DNA from: Paenibacillus sp. FSL R5-0341
GTDB taxonomy: Bacteria > Bacillota > Bacilli > Paenibacillales > Paenibacillaceae
NCBI RefSeq assembly: GCF_037975235.1
Contig: NZ_CP150241.1
Coordinates: 3,596,001 to 3,660,000, forward strand
DNA: 64,000 nucleotides
Direction of reading: 5' to 3'
Within the stretch, counting starts at the first letter, position 1; every line of letters begins with the position of its first letter. Made by a program: the position numbers and the translations under genes. Positions 45,473 through 54,164 of the stretch are shown here, one piece after another. The notes below the pieces were generated by a model that saw nothing but the letters and a program-made list of their open reading frames with translations, ran no database searches and was not told the DNA's origin.

Positions 45473-45500
45473 AGACAGCTGCAAACGGCTGCGGCTGTCT
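45473..45500 (-). terminator. terminator after the MBL hydrolase gene
   Basis: AGACAGC pairs with GCTGTCT, with additional inner pairs, and five T follow on the minus strand, 27 bp after the stop. Confidence 0.78.
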
Positions 45501-45526
45501 CTGTCACCATTCTTATTATGGTTCAA

Positions 45527-46336
45527 TTAATCTACATATTTGCCGTGATCCGGCACCGTGCTCTCTTCAAAGTCCAGATCAAGCTGCTTGAGGGATTCAC
45601 TTAGCATATCTCCGCTCAAGGCATGCCCATGCCCAGTAATGGCAAGTTTCGGCTCCAGATGCCTTATATGCTGAACAGATTGATGTGCAGCCTGCCAATC
45701 GGTTGTGAAATAGGACGGCGGGCCATGCAACTGTTTGTCCTGAAGTAACACACTCCACAGCGATTCCTGCTTCACCGTAATGATCGCGTCCCCTGCAATC
45801 AGCAAACGATCCGCTTCCCGAAACAGTGACACATGTCCAGGTGTGTGACCTGGCGTGTGCACCCATTCCCATCCCGATACGCCTGGAACGGAATGATCTT
45901 TCGGCAGACTGAATATCCGATCATCCAGATTGATTGCCTCATTGGGATAAGCGAATGACAATCTGGACATTAGACCTCCACCTACAGAAGGGTCCGCCGG
46001 CGGGTAATCTTTCAATCCCGTCAAATATGGAATTTCAAGCGGGTGCGCATACACAGGTACACCCCAGAATTGTTCCAGTTCAATAACGGTTCCTACATGG
46101 TCGAAGTGACCATGTGTCAATATAATCGCAGATGGCGGACCTTGAAAACGTTCGCTTGCAACCTGAACAATATGATCCGTGAACCTCGCCATTCCGGTGT
46201 CCACGAGGACCCAGTTCCTGCTTCCTGGCTCTCCGATGAACACGACATTAACGAATAGTGTACGCAGACTGAGAATATCGGGCGCGACTTCTTCAAGCCC
46301 CGTCAACCCTTCTGTAATCAGATTGTCAGATGCCAT
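45527..46336 (-). CDS. MBL-fold metallo-hydrolase
   Basis: This 269-residue metallo-beta-lactamase-fold protein has the zinc motif HGHFDH (His75, His77, Asp79, His80), a further histidine in HTPGHTPGHVSLF near 160 and the metal-bridging aspartate in LIAGDAI near 180. GHGHAL near 238 gives the last ligand. The family includes glyoxalase II-like, lactonase and other hydrolases; the substrate is not evident. The ATG follows GGGAGG. No signal peptide is present. Confidence 0.85.
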   Translation of the reverse strand: MASDNLITEGLTGLEEVAPDILSLRTLFVNVVFIGEPGSRNWVLVDTGMARFTDHIVQVASERFQGPPSAIILTHGHFDHVGTVIELEQFWGVPVYAHPLEIPYLTGLKDYPPADPSVGGGLMSRLSFAYPNEAINLDDRIFSLPKDHSVPGVSGWEWVHTPGHTPGHVSLFREADRLLIAGDAIITVKQESLWSVLLQDKQLHGPPSYFTTDWQAAHQSVQHIRHLEPKLAITGHGHALSGDMLSESLKQLDLDFEESTVPDHGKYVD

Positions 46337-46432
46337 TCACGGTTACCTCCCATTAGGCGGATTGTCTCTCTGGTTCCATTCATCTCGTAGACTTCCCTTT
46401 TCTGGATCATCTATTCAACATTTCCAATAAAA

Positions 46433-46471
46433 TAGACGGTATACACCCTGTTTCGGGCATACACCGTCTAG
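46433..46471 (-). terminator. terminator after the small acidic protein gene
   Basis: AGACGGT pairs with ACCGTCT around a structured loop, followed by TATTTTATT on the minus strand, 45 bp after the stop. Confidence 0.7.
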
Positions 46472-46516
46472 TATAGTCATCGACACGACACAATAGAACA
46501 AGAATATCTCAGCCAG

Positions 46517-46789
46517 TTAAGCCGGATAAGCCTCCAAAGCGGCATCGAGCAATTGATTGTACAGATCGTCATCATTCTCAAGCAGCTCGTCCATACGAAG
46601 CAACTCATCTTCATCTCCGGATTGCTCGGTGAAATGCAAGCTATAGTCCCAGTCTTTTCCGTTCTTGCTCATGAAGGTAATCTCATATACTGACTTTTCG
46701 CCTTCTGTGCGGTAAACGGTATTTCCCACGTATCCTTTTTCACCTTCACGGCGCATTTCGGCACTTATAATTTCAATATTCACAATCAT
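46517..46789 (-). CDS. small acidic protein of unknown function
   Basis: The 90-residue product is rich in glutamate and aspartate, with no cysteine, signal peptide or membrane segment. The first two thirds alternate like a beta-sheet domain (VYEITFMSKNGKDWDYSLHF), and the last third is an acidic helix (ELLRMDELLENDDDLYNQLLDAA). AGGAG lies only 3 nt before the ATG at 46789, so the GTG at 46783 is also a plausible start. It has its own terminator. I do not recognise the family. Confidence 0.7.
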   Translation of the reverse strand: MIVNIEIISAEMRREGEKGYVGNTVYRTEGEKSVYEITFMSKNGKDWDYSLHFTEQSGDEDELLRMDELLENDDDLYNQLLDAALEAYPA

Positions 46790-46925
46790 TCTCTCCTTTA
46801 ATCTTTCATCTACAGCAGGTCTCCTACATTTCTGGTAAACCTAGTTTGGTAATTATTATTGGTTAATTGTACAATATATAACGTAGCAACGTATACCTTA
46901 TTCAATGAAGGAACCATTCTGAGTC

Positions 46926-46953
46926 CTTACATCGTTGTAATGAGGGTTATAAT
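46926..46953 (+). promoter_or_regulatory. probable promoter of the first aminopeptidase gene
   Basis: CTTACA (46926-46931), a 16-bp spacer and a perfect TATAAT (46948-46953) lie about 70 bp before the aminopeptidase ATG. Confidence 0.45.
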
Positions 46954-47023
46954 ACGTGTTTGAACAACATCTATAATAGCCAACAAGCTACGATATTATT
47001 ATCACATTGGAGGAAAAAATAGC

Positions 47024-48256
47024 ATGAATACTTTTGAAACGAATCTGCAGCAATATGCTGAACTGGCTGTTCAAGTCGGTGTTAATGTCCATCCTGGACA
47101 GACACTCGTGGTTAACGCTCCAATCTCGGCAGCGCATTTTGTACGACTGATTGTCAAAGCAGCTTATGGTAAAGGTGCCAAACTGGTCAAAGTAAACTGG
47201 AGCGACGAGACCGTTACACGTCTTCATTACGATCTTGCACCTGATGAAGCCTTCTCTATTGAACCGAAATGGTTTGCAGCTGAAATGACGGAACTCGTTG
47301 AAGAAGGTGCCGCTATTCTGCACGTCATCGCTGAAAATCCGGATTTGCTGAACGGAGTAGCTCAGGAACGGATTATTACTAGCCAAAAAGTGCGCGGCAA
47401 AGCGCTCGAAAAATATCGTTCTTATCAGATGGCTGACAAATTCAGCTGGTCTATCGTAGCCGTTCCTTCTCCTGAATGGGCAGCTAAAGTGTTCCCGGAT
47501 CTGCCGGAAGCACAACAAGTGGATCGCCTGTGGGATGTCATTTTCAAAACAGTACGCATCGGTGAACAGGATGCTGTTGCCGAATGGAAAACCCATTTGC
47601 AAAATCTCGATTCCCGCGCCGATCTGCTGAACAACAAAAAATACAAAAAGCTCCACTATACAGCTCCAGGTACAGACCTGACCATCGAACTTCCAGAAGG
47701 CCATATCTGGGTATCCGGTGGAAGTGTGAATGAGCAAGGACATGTCTTTATTGCCAATATGCCTACGGAAGAAGTATTCACGGCTCCACTGAAAACAGGT
47801 GTTAACGGCACAGTGCGCAGCACGAAACCACTGAGCTACGGCGGCAATTTAATTGACGGATTCTCCCTTACATTTGAGAACGGTCGAATCGTAGATTACA
47901 CCGCTGAGCAGGGACTGGATGCACTCAAAAACCTGATCGAGATGGATGAAGGTGCACACTATCTGGGTGAAGTAGCCCTTGTTCCACATCAGTCACCAAT
48001 TTCCGATACGAATATTTTGTTCTACAATACCCTGTTTGATGAAAATGCCTCCAACCACTTGGCGATCGGTAATGCCTATGCCTTCTGTCTCGAAGGTGGT
48101 AAAACGATGTCCAAAGAAGAGTTGATTGAACGTGGCATGAATTCCAGTCTCACTCATGTAGACTTCATGATTGGATCTGGGGAAATGAATATCCACGGCG
48201 TTACCTCCGAAGGCGCGGAAGAGCCAATCTTCCTGCAAGGAAACTGGGCATTTTAA
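47024..48256 (+). CDS. M29-family aminopeptidase (copy 1)
   Basis: The 410-residue product is a thermophilic-type M29 metallo-aminopeptidase, a cytoplasmic enzyme that removes N-terminal residues from peptides with two divalent metals. The metal-ligand region of the C-terminal half shows LPEGHIWVSGGSVNEQG (near 224), MDEGAHYLGEVALV (near 306), ENASNHLAIGNAYAF (near 340) and SSLTHVDFMIG (near 370). The ATG follows TTGGAGG. A close paralogue lies 88 bp downstream in the same direction and the two probably share a transcript. Confidence 0.92.
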   Translation: MNTFETNLQQYAELAVQVGVNVHPGQTLVVNAPISAAHFVRLIVKAAYGKGAKLVKVNWSDETVTRLHYDLAPDEAFSIEPKWFAAEMTELVEEGAAILHVIAENPDLLNGVAQERIITSQKVRGKALEKYRSYQMADKFSWSIVAVPSPEWAAKVFPDLPEAQQVDRLWDVIFKTVRIGEQDAVAEWKTHLQNLDSRADLLNNKKYKKLHYTAPGTDLTIELPEGHIWVSGGSVNEQGHVFIANMPTEEVFTAPLKTGVNGTVRSTKPLSYGGNLIDGFSLTFENGRIVDYTAEQGLDALKNLIEMDEGAHYLGEVALVPHQSPISDTNILFYNTLFDENASNHLAIGNAYAFCLEGGKTMSKEELIERGMNSSLTHVDFMIGSGEMNIHGVTSEGAEEPIFLQGNWAF

Positions 48257-48344
48257 TCCCATTTGATGTGATTAGAGAGAGGAGATTACTCCTCTCTTTT
48301 CCTGCGTCAAAGGATCTAAAATTAAATCATTGGAGGGAACGCAT

Positions 48345-49577
48345 ATGTTAAGTTTTGAACAAAAACTGGATCGTTACGCTGAACTGGCTGTAAAAGTAGG
48401 CGCAAACGTGCAGCCAGGGCAAGTCTTTGTCATCAGTGCGATGATTGATACTGCTGAATTTGTACGTTTGTTGGTCCGCAAAGGATACGAAGCTGGCGCC
48501 AAGCAGGTTATTGTAAAATACGGAGATGAAACCGTCAATCGCTTACGGTTTGAGATGGCCCCTGAGGAATCCTTCCAAGAGCCACCGAAATGGCATGCGG
48601 CAGAGCTTGAAGAACTGGCGGCCAATAATGCAGCCTTCCTGACCGTATTGTCATCCAGCCCAGACCTGATGAAAGGTATTGACCCGGAGCGGATCTCGAC
48701 ACATCAGCGTGCATTTGGTCAGGCAATGGCCAAGTATCGTCAGTATCAACAAGCAGATAAAATGAGCTGGACGGGTGTAGCTTGTCCTTCCCCCGATTGG
48801 GCAGCCAAAGTATTCCCGAATCTATCGGCAGCTGAGCAGGTTAGCCAGCTATGGGAAGCCATTTTCGCTGCGGTAAGAGCTGATCTGGAGGACCCTGTAG
48901 CGGCTTGGGAACAGCATATTGAACGATTGGAGACCAAGGCCGTTGCATTGAACAATAAGAAGTATCAGGCTCTGCACTTCCTCTCCCCGGGGACGGATCT
49001 GACCGTCGAACTCCCTGAGGGACATATCTGGGCGCAAGCTGGGAGCGTGAATGAGCAAGGTACCCCTTTTGTAGCGAATATCCCTACAGAGGAAGTATAC
49101 ACAGCTCCAGCCAAACTTGGTGTCAACGGTACAGTTACCAGCACCAAACCGCTCAGTTATGGTGGAAGCATTATTGATCGTTTCTCACTCACCTTCGAGA
49201 ATGGACGCATTGTTGATTTTCATGCGGAGGAAGGTCAGGATACGCTCGAAAGACTCATCTCCATGGATGAAGGTTCCCATTATCTTGGCGAAGTGGCTCT
49301 GGTTCCCTTCCATTCCCCGATTTCTGAGAGCGGTATCTTGTATTACACCACGTTGTATGATGAGAATGCGTCCTGTCACCTTGCGATCGGCAGTTCCTAT
49401 GCATCTAATATCCAAGGTGGCAAGACGATGTCTCCCGAAGAGCTTTCAGCCCGTGGCATGAACAACAGTATCACCCATGTGGACTTCATGATGGGCTCTC
49501 CCGAGACGGACATCTACGGTATCACGGCAAATGGTGAACGCGAAGCCATCTTCCTTAAGGGAGACTGGGCATTCTAA
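48345..49577 (+). CDS. M29-family aminopeptidase (copy 2)
   Basis: This protein also has 410 residues and is collinear with copy 1, with the same metal-site motifs (LPEGHIWAQAGSVNEQG, MDEGSHYLGEVALVP, ENASCHLAIG, SITHVDFMMG). The two have clearly diverged throughout, so the duplication is old. The start is the ATG at 48345 with TTGGAGGG upstream. A strong terminator follows. Different peptide preferences are a reasonable guess but cannot be read from the sequence. Confidence 0.92.
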   Translation: MLSFEQKLDRYAELAVKVGANVQPGQVFVISAMIDTAEFVRLLVRKGYEAGAKQVIVKYGDETVNRLRFEMAPEESFQEPPKWHAAELEELAANNAAFLTVLSSSPDLMKGIDPERISTHQRAFGQAMAKYRQYQQADKMSWTGVACPSPDWAAKVFPNLSAAEQVSQLWEAIFAAVRADLEDPVAAWEQHIERLETKAVALNNKKYQALHFLSPGTDLTVELPEGHIWAQAGSVNEQGTPFVANIPTEEVYTAPAKLGVNGTVTSTKPLSYGGSIIDRFSLTFENGRIVDFHAEEGQDTLERLISMDEGSHYLGEVALVPFHSPISESGILYYTTLYDENASCHLAIGSSYASNIQGGKTMSPEELSARGMNNSITHVDFMMGSPETDIYGITANGEREAIFLKGDWAF

Positions 49578-49625
49578 CGGTTACGGATGAGTTCTCCCCG
49601 TAATGTATTTTCACTAAACAGTAGC

Positions 49626-49673
49626 AAAGGCTGTCTTGCAACCATGAATTCATGGTTGGCGAGACAGCCTTTT
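49626..49673 (+). terminator. terminator after the aminopeptidase pair
   Basis: AAAGGCTGTCT pairs with AGACAGCCTTT, with a self-complementary loop (AACCATGAATTCATGGTT) extending the stem, and TTTTATTAATTTT follows. Confidence 0.85.
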
Positions 49674-49822
49674 ATTAATTTTCAGCAAAATGTCCCGGAG
49701 GCTTCATGCACTCTCCTCATCTGGTTTTCTCGGACCAACCTCCCATTGTATCGTTTCCATATTATGTTGTAAAATGTAATGATACCAATGTTTGTGGATT
49801 GTTCACCAGAAAGGAGAACATC

Positions 49823-50413
49823 ATGGCCAATCGGCTTCAGTTACTACTCGCCTCAGATTTCCATAATTTAGGCTCTGCACTTCAAGAAGAAGTGTATTAT
49901 GAATATTATAATATGGTACATGGTCTTATCGTTTATATCATCAAGGAGCGTGCTGCTGCAGAAGATATTATTCAGGAAGCTTTTATCAAAATCATTAAAA
50001 ACAAACCCCTTTTCGAAGACGAGGTCAAACTGAAAGCCTGGCTCAAGGTCGTCACAAGGAATACAGCTATTAATTATCTGAGAAAAAATAAAAATAACCG
50101 TAACCAAGTGGATACGGATAGTGTTTTTATAGATATGGAGACGATGAATCAGACGGCAGCTTCCGTGGAAAGCATGGTGGAAACGCAGATGATGCAAGAG
50201 TCCATTGAACATTATCTCGGACAGCTCAAACCCGAATATCGTGTACTGGTGGAGTTACGGTGGAAAAAAGGTCTCTCCTACCGAGAGATGGCTGAACTGC
50301 TGGATACCTCCGAAGACATTGTGAAGCAACGTTTGTTCAGAGCCCGCGGCAGTATCAAGAAGAAATTACATAAGGAATGGGGTGGAAGCATTGAGCAAAG
50401 GCAAGTCCGATAA
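49823..50413 (+). CDS. ECF-type RNA polymerase sigma factor
   Basis: From the ATG at 49823 (AAAGGAG upstream) the protein has 196 residues with sigma region 2 (about 25-90, including AEDIIQEAFIKI) and region 4 (about 130-185, with GLSYREMAELLDTSEDIVKQRLFRAR). It directs RNA polymerase to an unknown regulon. It overlaps the next gene, a membrane-anchored candidate anti-sigma factor, by 32 bp. The signal is likely an envelope stress, by analogy with other ECF pairs. The upstream sequence does not show a clear ECF-type promoter. Confidence 0.88.
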   Translation: MANRLQLLLASDFHNLGSALQEEVYYEYYNMVHGLIVYIIKERAAAEDIIQEAFIKIIKNKPLFEDEVKLKAWLKVVTRNTAINYLRKNKNNRNQVDTDSVFIDMETMNQTAASVESMVETQMMQESIEHYLGQLKPEYRVLVELRWKKGLSYREMAELLDTSEDIVKQRLFRARGSIKKKLHKEWGGSIEQRQVR

Positions 50414-51344
50414 ATATGTGGAGCCATTCGATTCAGAGCTGGAAGACGAATATTTCGACGCTGCGTTTGATCTGGCTTTTGATGAGGCTTTCCATCAGGC
50501 CGTCTCTGCCCCTTCCGCCTCCCATACCGAATCCATGCAGCAATCCTGGCAGAAGGTACACAGGGAAATTAACAGAATTGGTTTACGTAAAAAAAGAATA
50601 CGTACCTTGCGGCTTTCCGTTGTCGTAGCTGCTTCCGTAACCATCGGGGCCGTTATTTTCAGCCTGCCATCCGGTACGCAAGCGGTATCCCCATTTGTAC
50701 AATCCATCAAGGATTGGGGGAATGGCATGAAATCCATTGTCATCGAGGATCGCACGACCCATCTGGGGGCTGATCCGTCAACAGCCAAAACGCCTCCACC
50801 ACCGGAAACGAGCTTAGATGACATTCTTAAAGTACAAGAAGAAGAGGCTCTTAATACACCTTCGTATGAGTTATCAAGCCACCTGCTTCGTCCAGTACTT
50901 GTTACGGAAGAAATCGCACGCGATGGGTTCATGGGTGACTTTCTGTTATCGAAGGCCATTCCCGAGCGATTTAACAAGGTCAAATTCGAACTCGTGCTCG
51001 ATACTGAAAACCCTGTGAATCCAGACGATTATTATGAGTCCACACAAATGAGAGTTCAATATACCAGTGAAGGCAAGAGCATAGAGGATGAGATCATCCA
51101 GTTTGATTATGTCTATGTCATGCCTGGGGAGAAGATTGAAGGGGCCATGCTTCGTGATATGAGCACCGTAAAGCTGGCGGACGGCACGGAAGCACTGATG
51201 TATATCGGCCCACCCTATAATTCCTTTCAGTGGATGATGGGTTCCAACAATATGAGTCTGTTTGGTACCCTTTCCGAAGAAGAAATGACGGCTATTGCCA
51301 ACGATTTTCAAGAGCAGAAGTTTCCCGGCAGCACCCGCCGATAA
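50382..51344 (+). CDS. membrane-anchored candidate anti-sigma factor with extracellular domain
   Basis: From a GTG at 50382 (AAGGA 5 nt upstream) the protein has 320 residues. The cytoplasmic N-terminus is very acidic (about residues 10-40, with repeated FD/AF blocks). A single membrane helix lies near 75-93, and the extracellular part (95-320) starts with a proline-rich stretch (TPPPPETS) and holds a beta-rich DUF4367-like region. The 32-bp overlap with the sigma gene fits a sigma/anti-sigma pair. No HxxxCxxC zinc anti-sigma motif is present, so the binding mode would differ from RsiW-type proteins. Confidence 0.75.
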   Translation: MEALSKGKSDKYVEPFDSELEDEYFDAAFDLAFDEAFHQAVSAPSASHTESMQQSWQKVHREINRIGLRKKRIRTLRLSVVVAASVTIGAVIFSLPSGTQAVSPFVQSIKDWGNGMKSIVIEDRTTHLGADPSTAKTPPPPETSLDDILKVQEEEALNTPSYELSSHLLRPVLVTEEIARDGFMGDFLLSKAIPERFNKVKFELVLDTENPVNPDDYYESTQMRVQYTSEGKSIEDEIIQFDYVYVMPGEKIEGAMLRDMSTVKLADGTEALMYIGPPYNSFQWMMGSNNMSLFGTLSEEEMTAIANDFQEQKFPGSTRR

Positions 51345-51346
51345 GA

Positions 51347-51859
51347 TCAAAATAACACAGTGCCAGAGACATGTTTACTTGTATCCGTAGTACTTCCATC
51401 ATACGCTGTATGAACACTGGTAACGCGATAATAATATCCTGGCATAACGGTCCAATCCGATGTGGCATTCAGTAAGTTTGTTTTCGTTGCAGTTTTAGAG
51501 TTGGTTTTGAAAATCACCCATGCTGTTCCTGTCCAGCGCTCAAGTCGGTAATCTACGGAAAGGGTCTTCACTTCCACATATGTCGCTGTCTTCGTATTGA
51601 CGATGGCAGAAAGTCCTCCCCCAGGGATGAGTGCACCGACCGCCTGATAGATATGTCCTCGTTCCTGAGTGGCAGCAAGCGAATCGATGGTTGGTTCGGA
51701 TGGCGGTGGAGCTGTAAGTGCACCAGAGGACACGTTGATTATTGGGCTTGCATCGGCTACTTCGGCCACAGGTACAGCAAGGATCGTTGGCACCATTAAC
51801 AAGGCCGCAAGGGTTACTTTTAGCATAGATGTTATACTCTTATTATTCATTTTCCGCAT
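51347..51859 (-). CDS. secreted protein of unknown function
   Basis: The 170-residue product has a signal peptide (positive N-terminus RKMNNK, hydrophobic core to about residue 29, probable cleavage near VADA at 34-37). The mature part is beta-rich and threonine/serine-rich with a conserved-looking LERWTGTAWVIF stretch near residue 107 and a YYYRVTSVHTAY stretch near 143. The ATG follows GGAGG. It ends 3 bp from the anti-sigma gene, convergent with it and with no terminator between. It resembles small secreted Paenibacillus proteins; I do not assign a function. Confidence 0.75.
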   Translation of the reverse strand: MRKMNNKSITSMLKVTLAALLMVPTILAVPVAEVADASPIINVSSGALTAPPPSEPTIDSLAATQERGHIYQAVGALIPGGGLSAIVNTKTATYVEVKTLSVDYRLERWTGTAWVIFKTNSKTATKTNLLNATSDWTVMPGYYYRVTSVHTAYDGSTTDTSKHVSGTVLF

Positions 51860-51941
51860 AATGATCCATCCTCCGCTTCCATATTTGATTTTGTGTAAGG
51901 GTATAAACGGACGGATCGGGTGACAGGTTTCAAAAAAAATT

Positions 51942-51972
51942 AGACGCTCCGATGTTTCTGTCGGCAGCGTCT
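51942..51972. terminator. orphan terminator-like hairpin in a divergent intergenic region
   Basis: AGACGCT pairs with AGCGTCT, extended by CCGA/TCGG, with eight T on the minus strand and CTTTTGTCCTTTT on the plus strand. It lies between two divergently transcribed genes where no mRNA should end. GGTTTCA (51926-51932) and TGAAACC (52001-52007) enclose it. Confidence 0.7.
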
Positions 51973-52090
51973 TTTGTCCTTTTATACATTTCCAGTATTG
52001 TGAAACCTAAATTATTCCAGACCGTATGTATTGGGTAATGTATGGTCGGAACCATATTAACCAACAAGATTTGCAAGTGAGGTGTATAAA

Positions 52091-52741
52091 TTGAGCAAAC
52101 TTCAATCCAAATCCAGAAGGCATCGTCACAGCTCCAATCCGAATGAACTACACATCGAAGTTTCCGGCTCGTTCAAACGTGTTCTTCTTATCTTGGTGGG
52201 TGTGCTTACCATCGGGACCTTAATATATTTCTTGTCTACAGCTCGGGAGAGCTGGATAAGCATGGGTCTTGACCGCTATGTATTACCCTTTATGATCTGG
52301 GGACTTGTACTTTCCCCCATCCTTGCTTTTCTTTTCTTCAAGCAGAGTCGCCGAACCCTTTCCCATGTCAAATTTTTACGAGTTTTCGGGATTGCTTTCT
52401 GCCTTCTGCCGCTGGTACTTCTGTTTTATGTGTTACCCGTAACACTTGGCATGGTGAATGATCACCTAACTCAGTATAAGCAAAATCCGGTGCTGTCCAC
52501 CACTAAGGTGGGGGACTACAATTCTTACGAGGTTACTTTCGTCGATACACATATGTACGAAATCATCACCATTAAGACACCAACAACAACCCAATCCACT
52601 CGAAAAAAGCTGAATATCCAGCATGATCTAGCTCCGGGAGAGAATGTTTACGTCACTTATAAGCGAATTTATATCAAAAATAGCTTTGTCACGGAGAATC
52701 GTTACGCCGATGTTGTCATTCATGTACCCAAAGAATCATGA
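52091..52741 (+). CDS. membrane protein of unknown function
   Basis: From a TTG at 52091 (GAGGTG 6 nt upstream) the protein has 216 residues. The N-terminus is basic (KLQSKSRRHRHSS), followed by three hydrophobic segments (about 31-48, 62-84 and 97-122). A soluble C-terminal domain of about 95 residues is beta-rich, with VGDYNSYEVTFVDTHMYEIITI near 140. The topology suggests a domain outside or at the membrane surface. It is a single-gene unit convergent with a CNNM transporter gene. I do not recognise the family. Confidence 0.72.
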   Translation: MSKLQSKSRRHRHSSNPNELHIEVSGSFKRVLLILVGVLTIGTLIYFLSTARESWISMGLDRYVLPFMIWGLVLSPILAFLFFKQSRRTLSHVKFLRVFGIAFCLLPLVLLFYVLPVTLGMVNDHLTQYKQNPVLSTTKVGDYNSYEVTFVDTHMYEIITIKTPTTTQSTRKKLNIQHDLAPGENVYVTYKRIYIKNSFVTENRYADVVIHVPKES

Positions 52742-52750
52742 GTATGCAAA

Positions 52751-52788
52751 GAAGCTGTACAATGACCATTGCGTCACCATACAGCTTC
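52751..52788. terminator. terminator between the convergent membrane-protein and CNNM genes
   Basis: GAAGCTGTA pairs with TACAGCTTC across a 20-nt loop; T-rich tracts on either side are short, so it may act weakly in both directions. Confidence 0.55.
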
Positions 52789-52810
52789 ATTCGTTACAAT
52801 TTTGATCTGG

Positions 52811-54127
52811 CTACGCGCCTTCTTCTTCAACCAACAGTTCCAGCTTAATCACATTCACTCGAGAGATCCGCTTGTGCTCTGTCTCTTGAATGACAAATAC
52901 ATACCCTCCATACTCAACCGATTGACCGACCTCAGGTGGTATGGCATCTACTCTCGAGTATAGCCAGCCCCCGATGGTATCGTAATCGGCACGATCCATC
53001 TCTAGTCCGAATCTTTCACTGACTTCTTCAATCAGCATCAATCCATCAATAGAGTATTCCATCTCATCCACTTGCTCAATGGCAGGACGTTCATGGTCGA
53101 ACTCATCCTGAATCTCGCCTACGATCTCTTCCATGATATCTTCAAGCGTGACAAGCCCGGAGGTTCCGCCATATTCATCGATTAGAATCGCAATCTGTGT
53201 CTTGCTACGCTGCATTCGCTTGAGCAGATCACTGATCAGTGTGGTATCTGGCACAGCCAGGATCGGCCGGATTACGGAGATGGTATCCGTAAGTTGGGAT
53301 CGCATCAAATCCTTAATGTGAATAAAGCCGATAATATGGTCCTTGTCTCCGTTATACACCGGATACCTTGTTCGCATACTATCACTGGCAATCTCCAAAT
53401 TTTCCAGCATGGACTCATTGGCGTTCAGACAAATCATTTCCGTCCGCGGAATCATAATTTCACGGGCGGTTGTATCCGTAAAATCAAATATATTATCAAC
53501 AAGTGCTAATTCAGTGTTATCAATTAAACCGCTCTTATTGCTTTCTTTCATCAGAATACGTATTTCATCTTCGCTATGTGCGGAGTCGATCTCCGAAGCT
53601 GGTGCCATTCGGAATAGTCTCAACAAGCCGTTAGCCATACCGTTCAGGGCCCATATGAATGGGTACATTAACTTGTAGAAGAACGTTAGCAAGGCTGCAG
53701 ACCACAGCGTGATCGTTTCAGATTTTCGAATCGCCATCGTTTTGGGAGCAAGTTCTCCCAGTACAATATGCAGGATCGTTATAATTACAAATGCAATGGC
53801 AATAGAGATTCCATGAACGTAAACTGGTCCCAGTCCAAATGCGGTAAACATGGGCTCTAACAGATGTGCAATTGCCGGTTCTCCCAACCATCCAAGTCCC
53901 AGTGAAGCCAGCGTTATACCTAATTGGCAAGCTGACAGATATGCATCCATATTGCGTACGATATTGGAAGCATATATTGCATTTTTGTTGCCCGTTTCCA
54001 CCAAAGCCTCAATCCGACTTCCACGAACTTTCACCATCGCGAATTCCGCCGACACAAAGAAACCATTCATTAATACAAGTAAACCAATTAACAATAAATT
54101 CAATATACTCGGTAAGGGGTCACTCAA
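52811..54127 (-). CDS. CNNM/CorC-type (hemolysin family) membrane protein
   Basis: The 438-residue product has an N-terminal DUF21 domain with four hydrophobic segments (about residues 8-30, 60-80, 98-120, 133-155). A pair of CBS domains (about 215-335, with IMIPRTEMICLN and GTSGLVTLEDIMEEIVGE motifs) and a C-terminal CorC_HlyC domain (about 350-430) follow. The family is linked to magnesium or cobalt efflux and resistance, as with MpfA of Bacillus. The start is a TTG at 54127 preceded by GGATGA; a stronger AAGGAGGTG lies further upstream with a hairpin between (see the leader entry). Confidence 0.9.
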   Translation of the reverse strand: MSDPLPSILNLLLIGLLVLMNGFFVSAEFAMVKVRGSRIEALVETGNKNAIYASNIVRNMDAYLSACQLGITLASLGLGWLGEPAIAHLLEPMFTAFGLGPVYVHGISIAIAFVIITILHIVLGELAPKTMAIRKSETITLWSAALLTFFYKLMYPFIWALNGMANGLLRLFRMAPASEIDSAHSEDEIRILMKESNKSGLIDNTELALVDNIFDFTDTTAREIMIPRTEMICLNANESMLENLEIASDSMRTRYPVYNGDKDHIIGFIHIKDLMRSQLTDTISVIRPILAVPDTTLISDLLKRMQRSKTQIAILIDEYGGTSGLVTLEDIMEEIVGEIQDEFDHERPAIEQVDEMEYSIDGLMLIEEVSERFGLEMDRADYDTIGGWLYSRVDAIPPEVGQSVEYGGYVFVIQETEHKRISRVNVIKLELLVEEEGA

Positions 54128-54136
54128 ATTGTCATC

Positions 54137-54164
54137 CTATTCGCCGTCATTCTTCGGCAAATAG
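54137..54164 (-). promoter_or_regulatory. leader hairpin and seven-codon leader ORF before the CNNM gene
   Basis: A 10-bp stem (CTATTTGCCG/CGGCGAATAG, one G-T) has an 8-nt loop and ends 9 nt before the TTG start. A TTG at 54160 begins a frame (M-P-K-N-D-G-E, stop at 54137-54139) spaced 7 nt from an ideal AAGGAGGTG. The leader ORF lies almost wholly in the stem-loop and is in frame with the transporter gene. Control of transporter translation is inferred. The rest of the 405-bp gap shows no other feature except the terminator at 54416-54461. Confidence 0.5.

Noticed and set aside
46988..47743. 251-codon minus-strand frame opposite the first M29 aminopeptidase
   Set aside because: Antisense to a well-recognised enzyme; composition (many Phe and Cys) is typical of a shadow frame.
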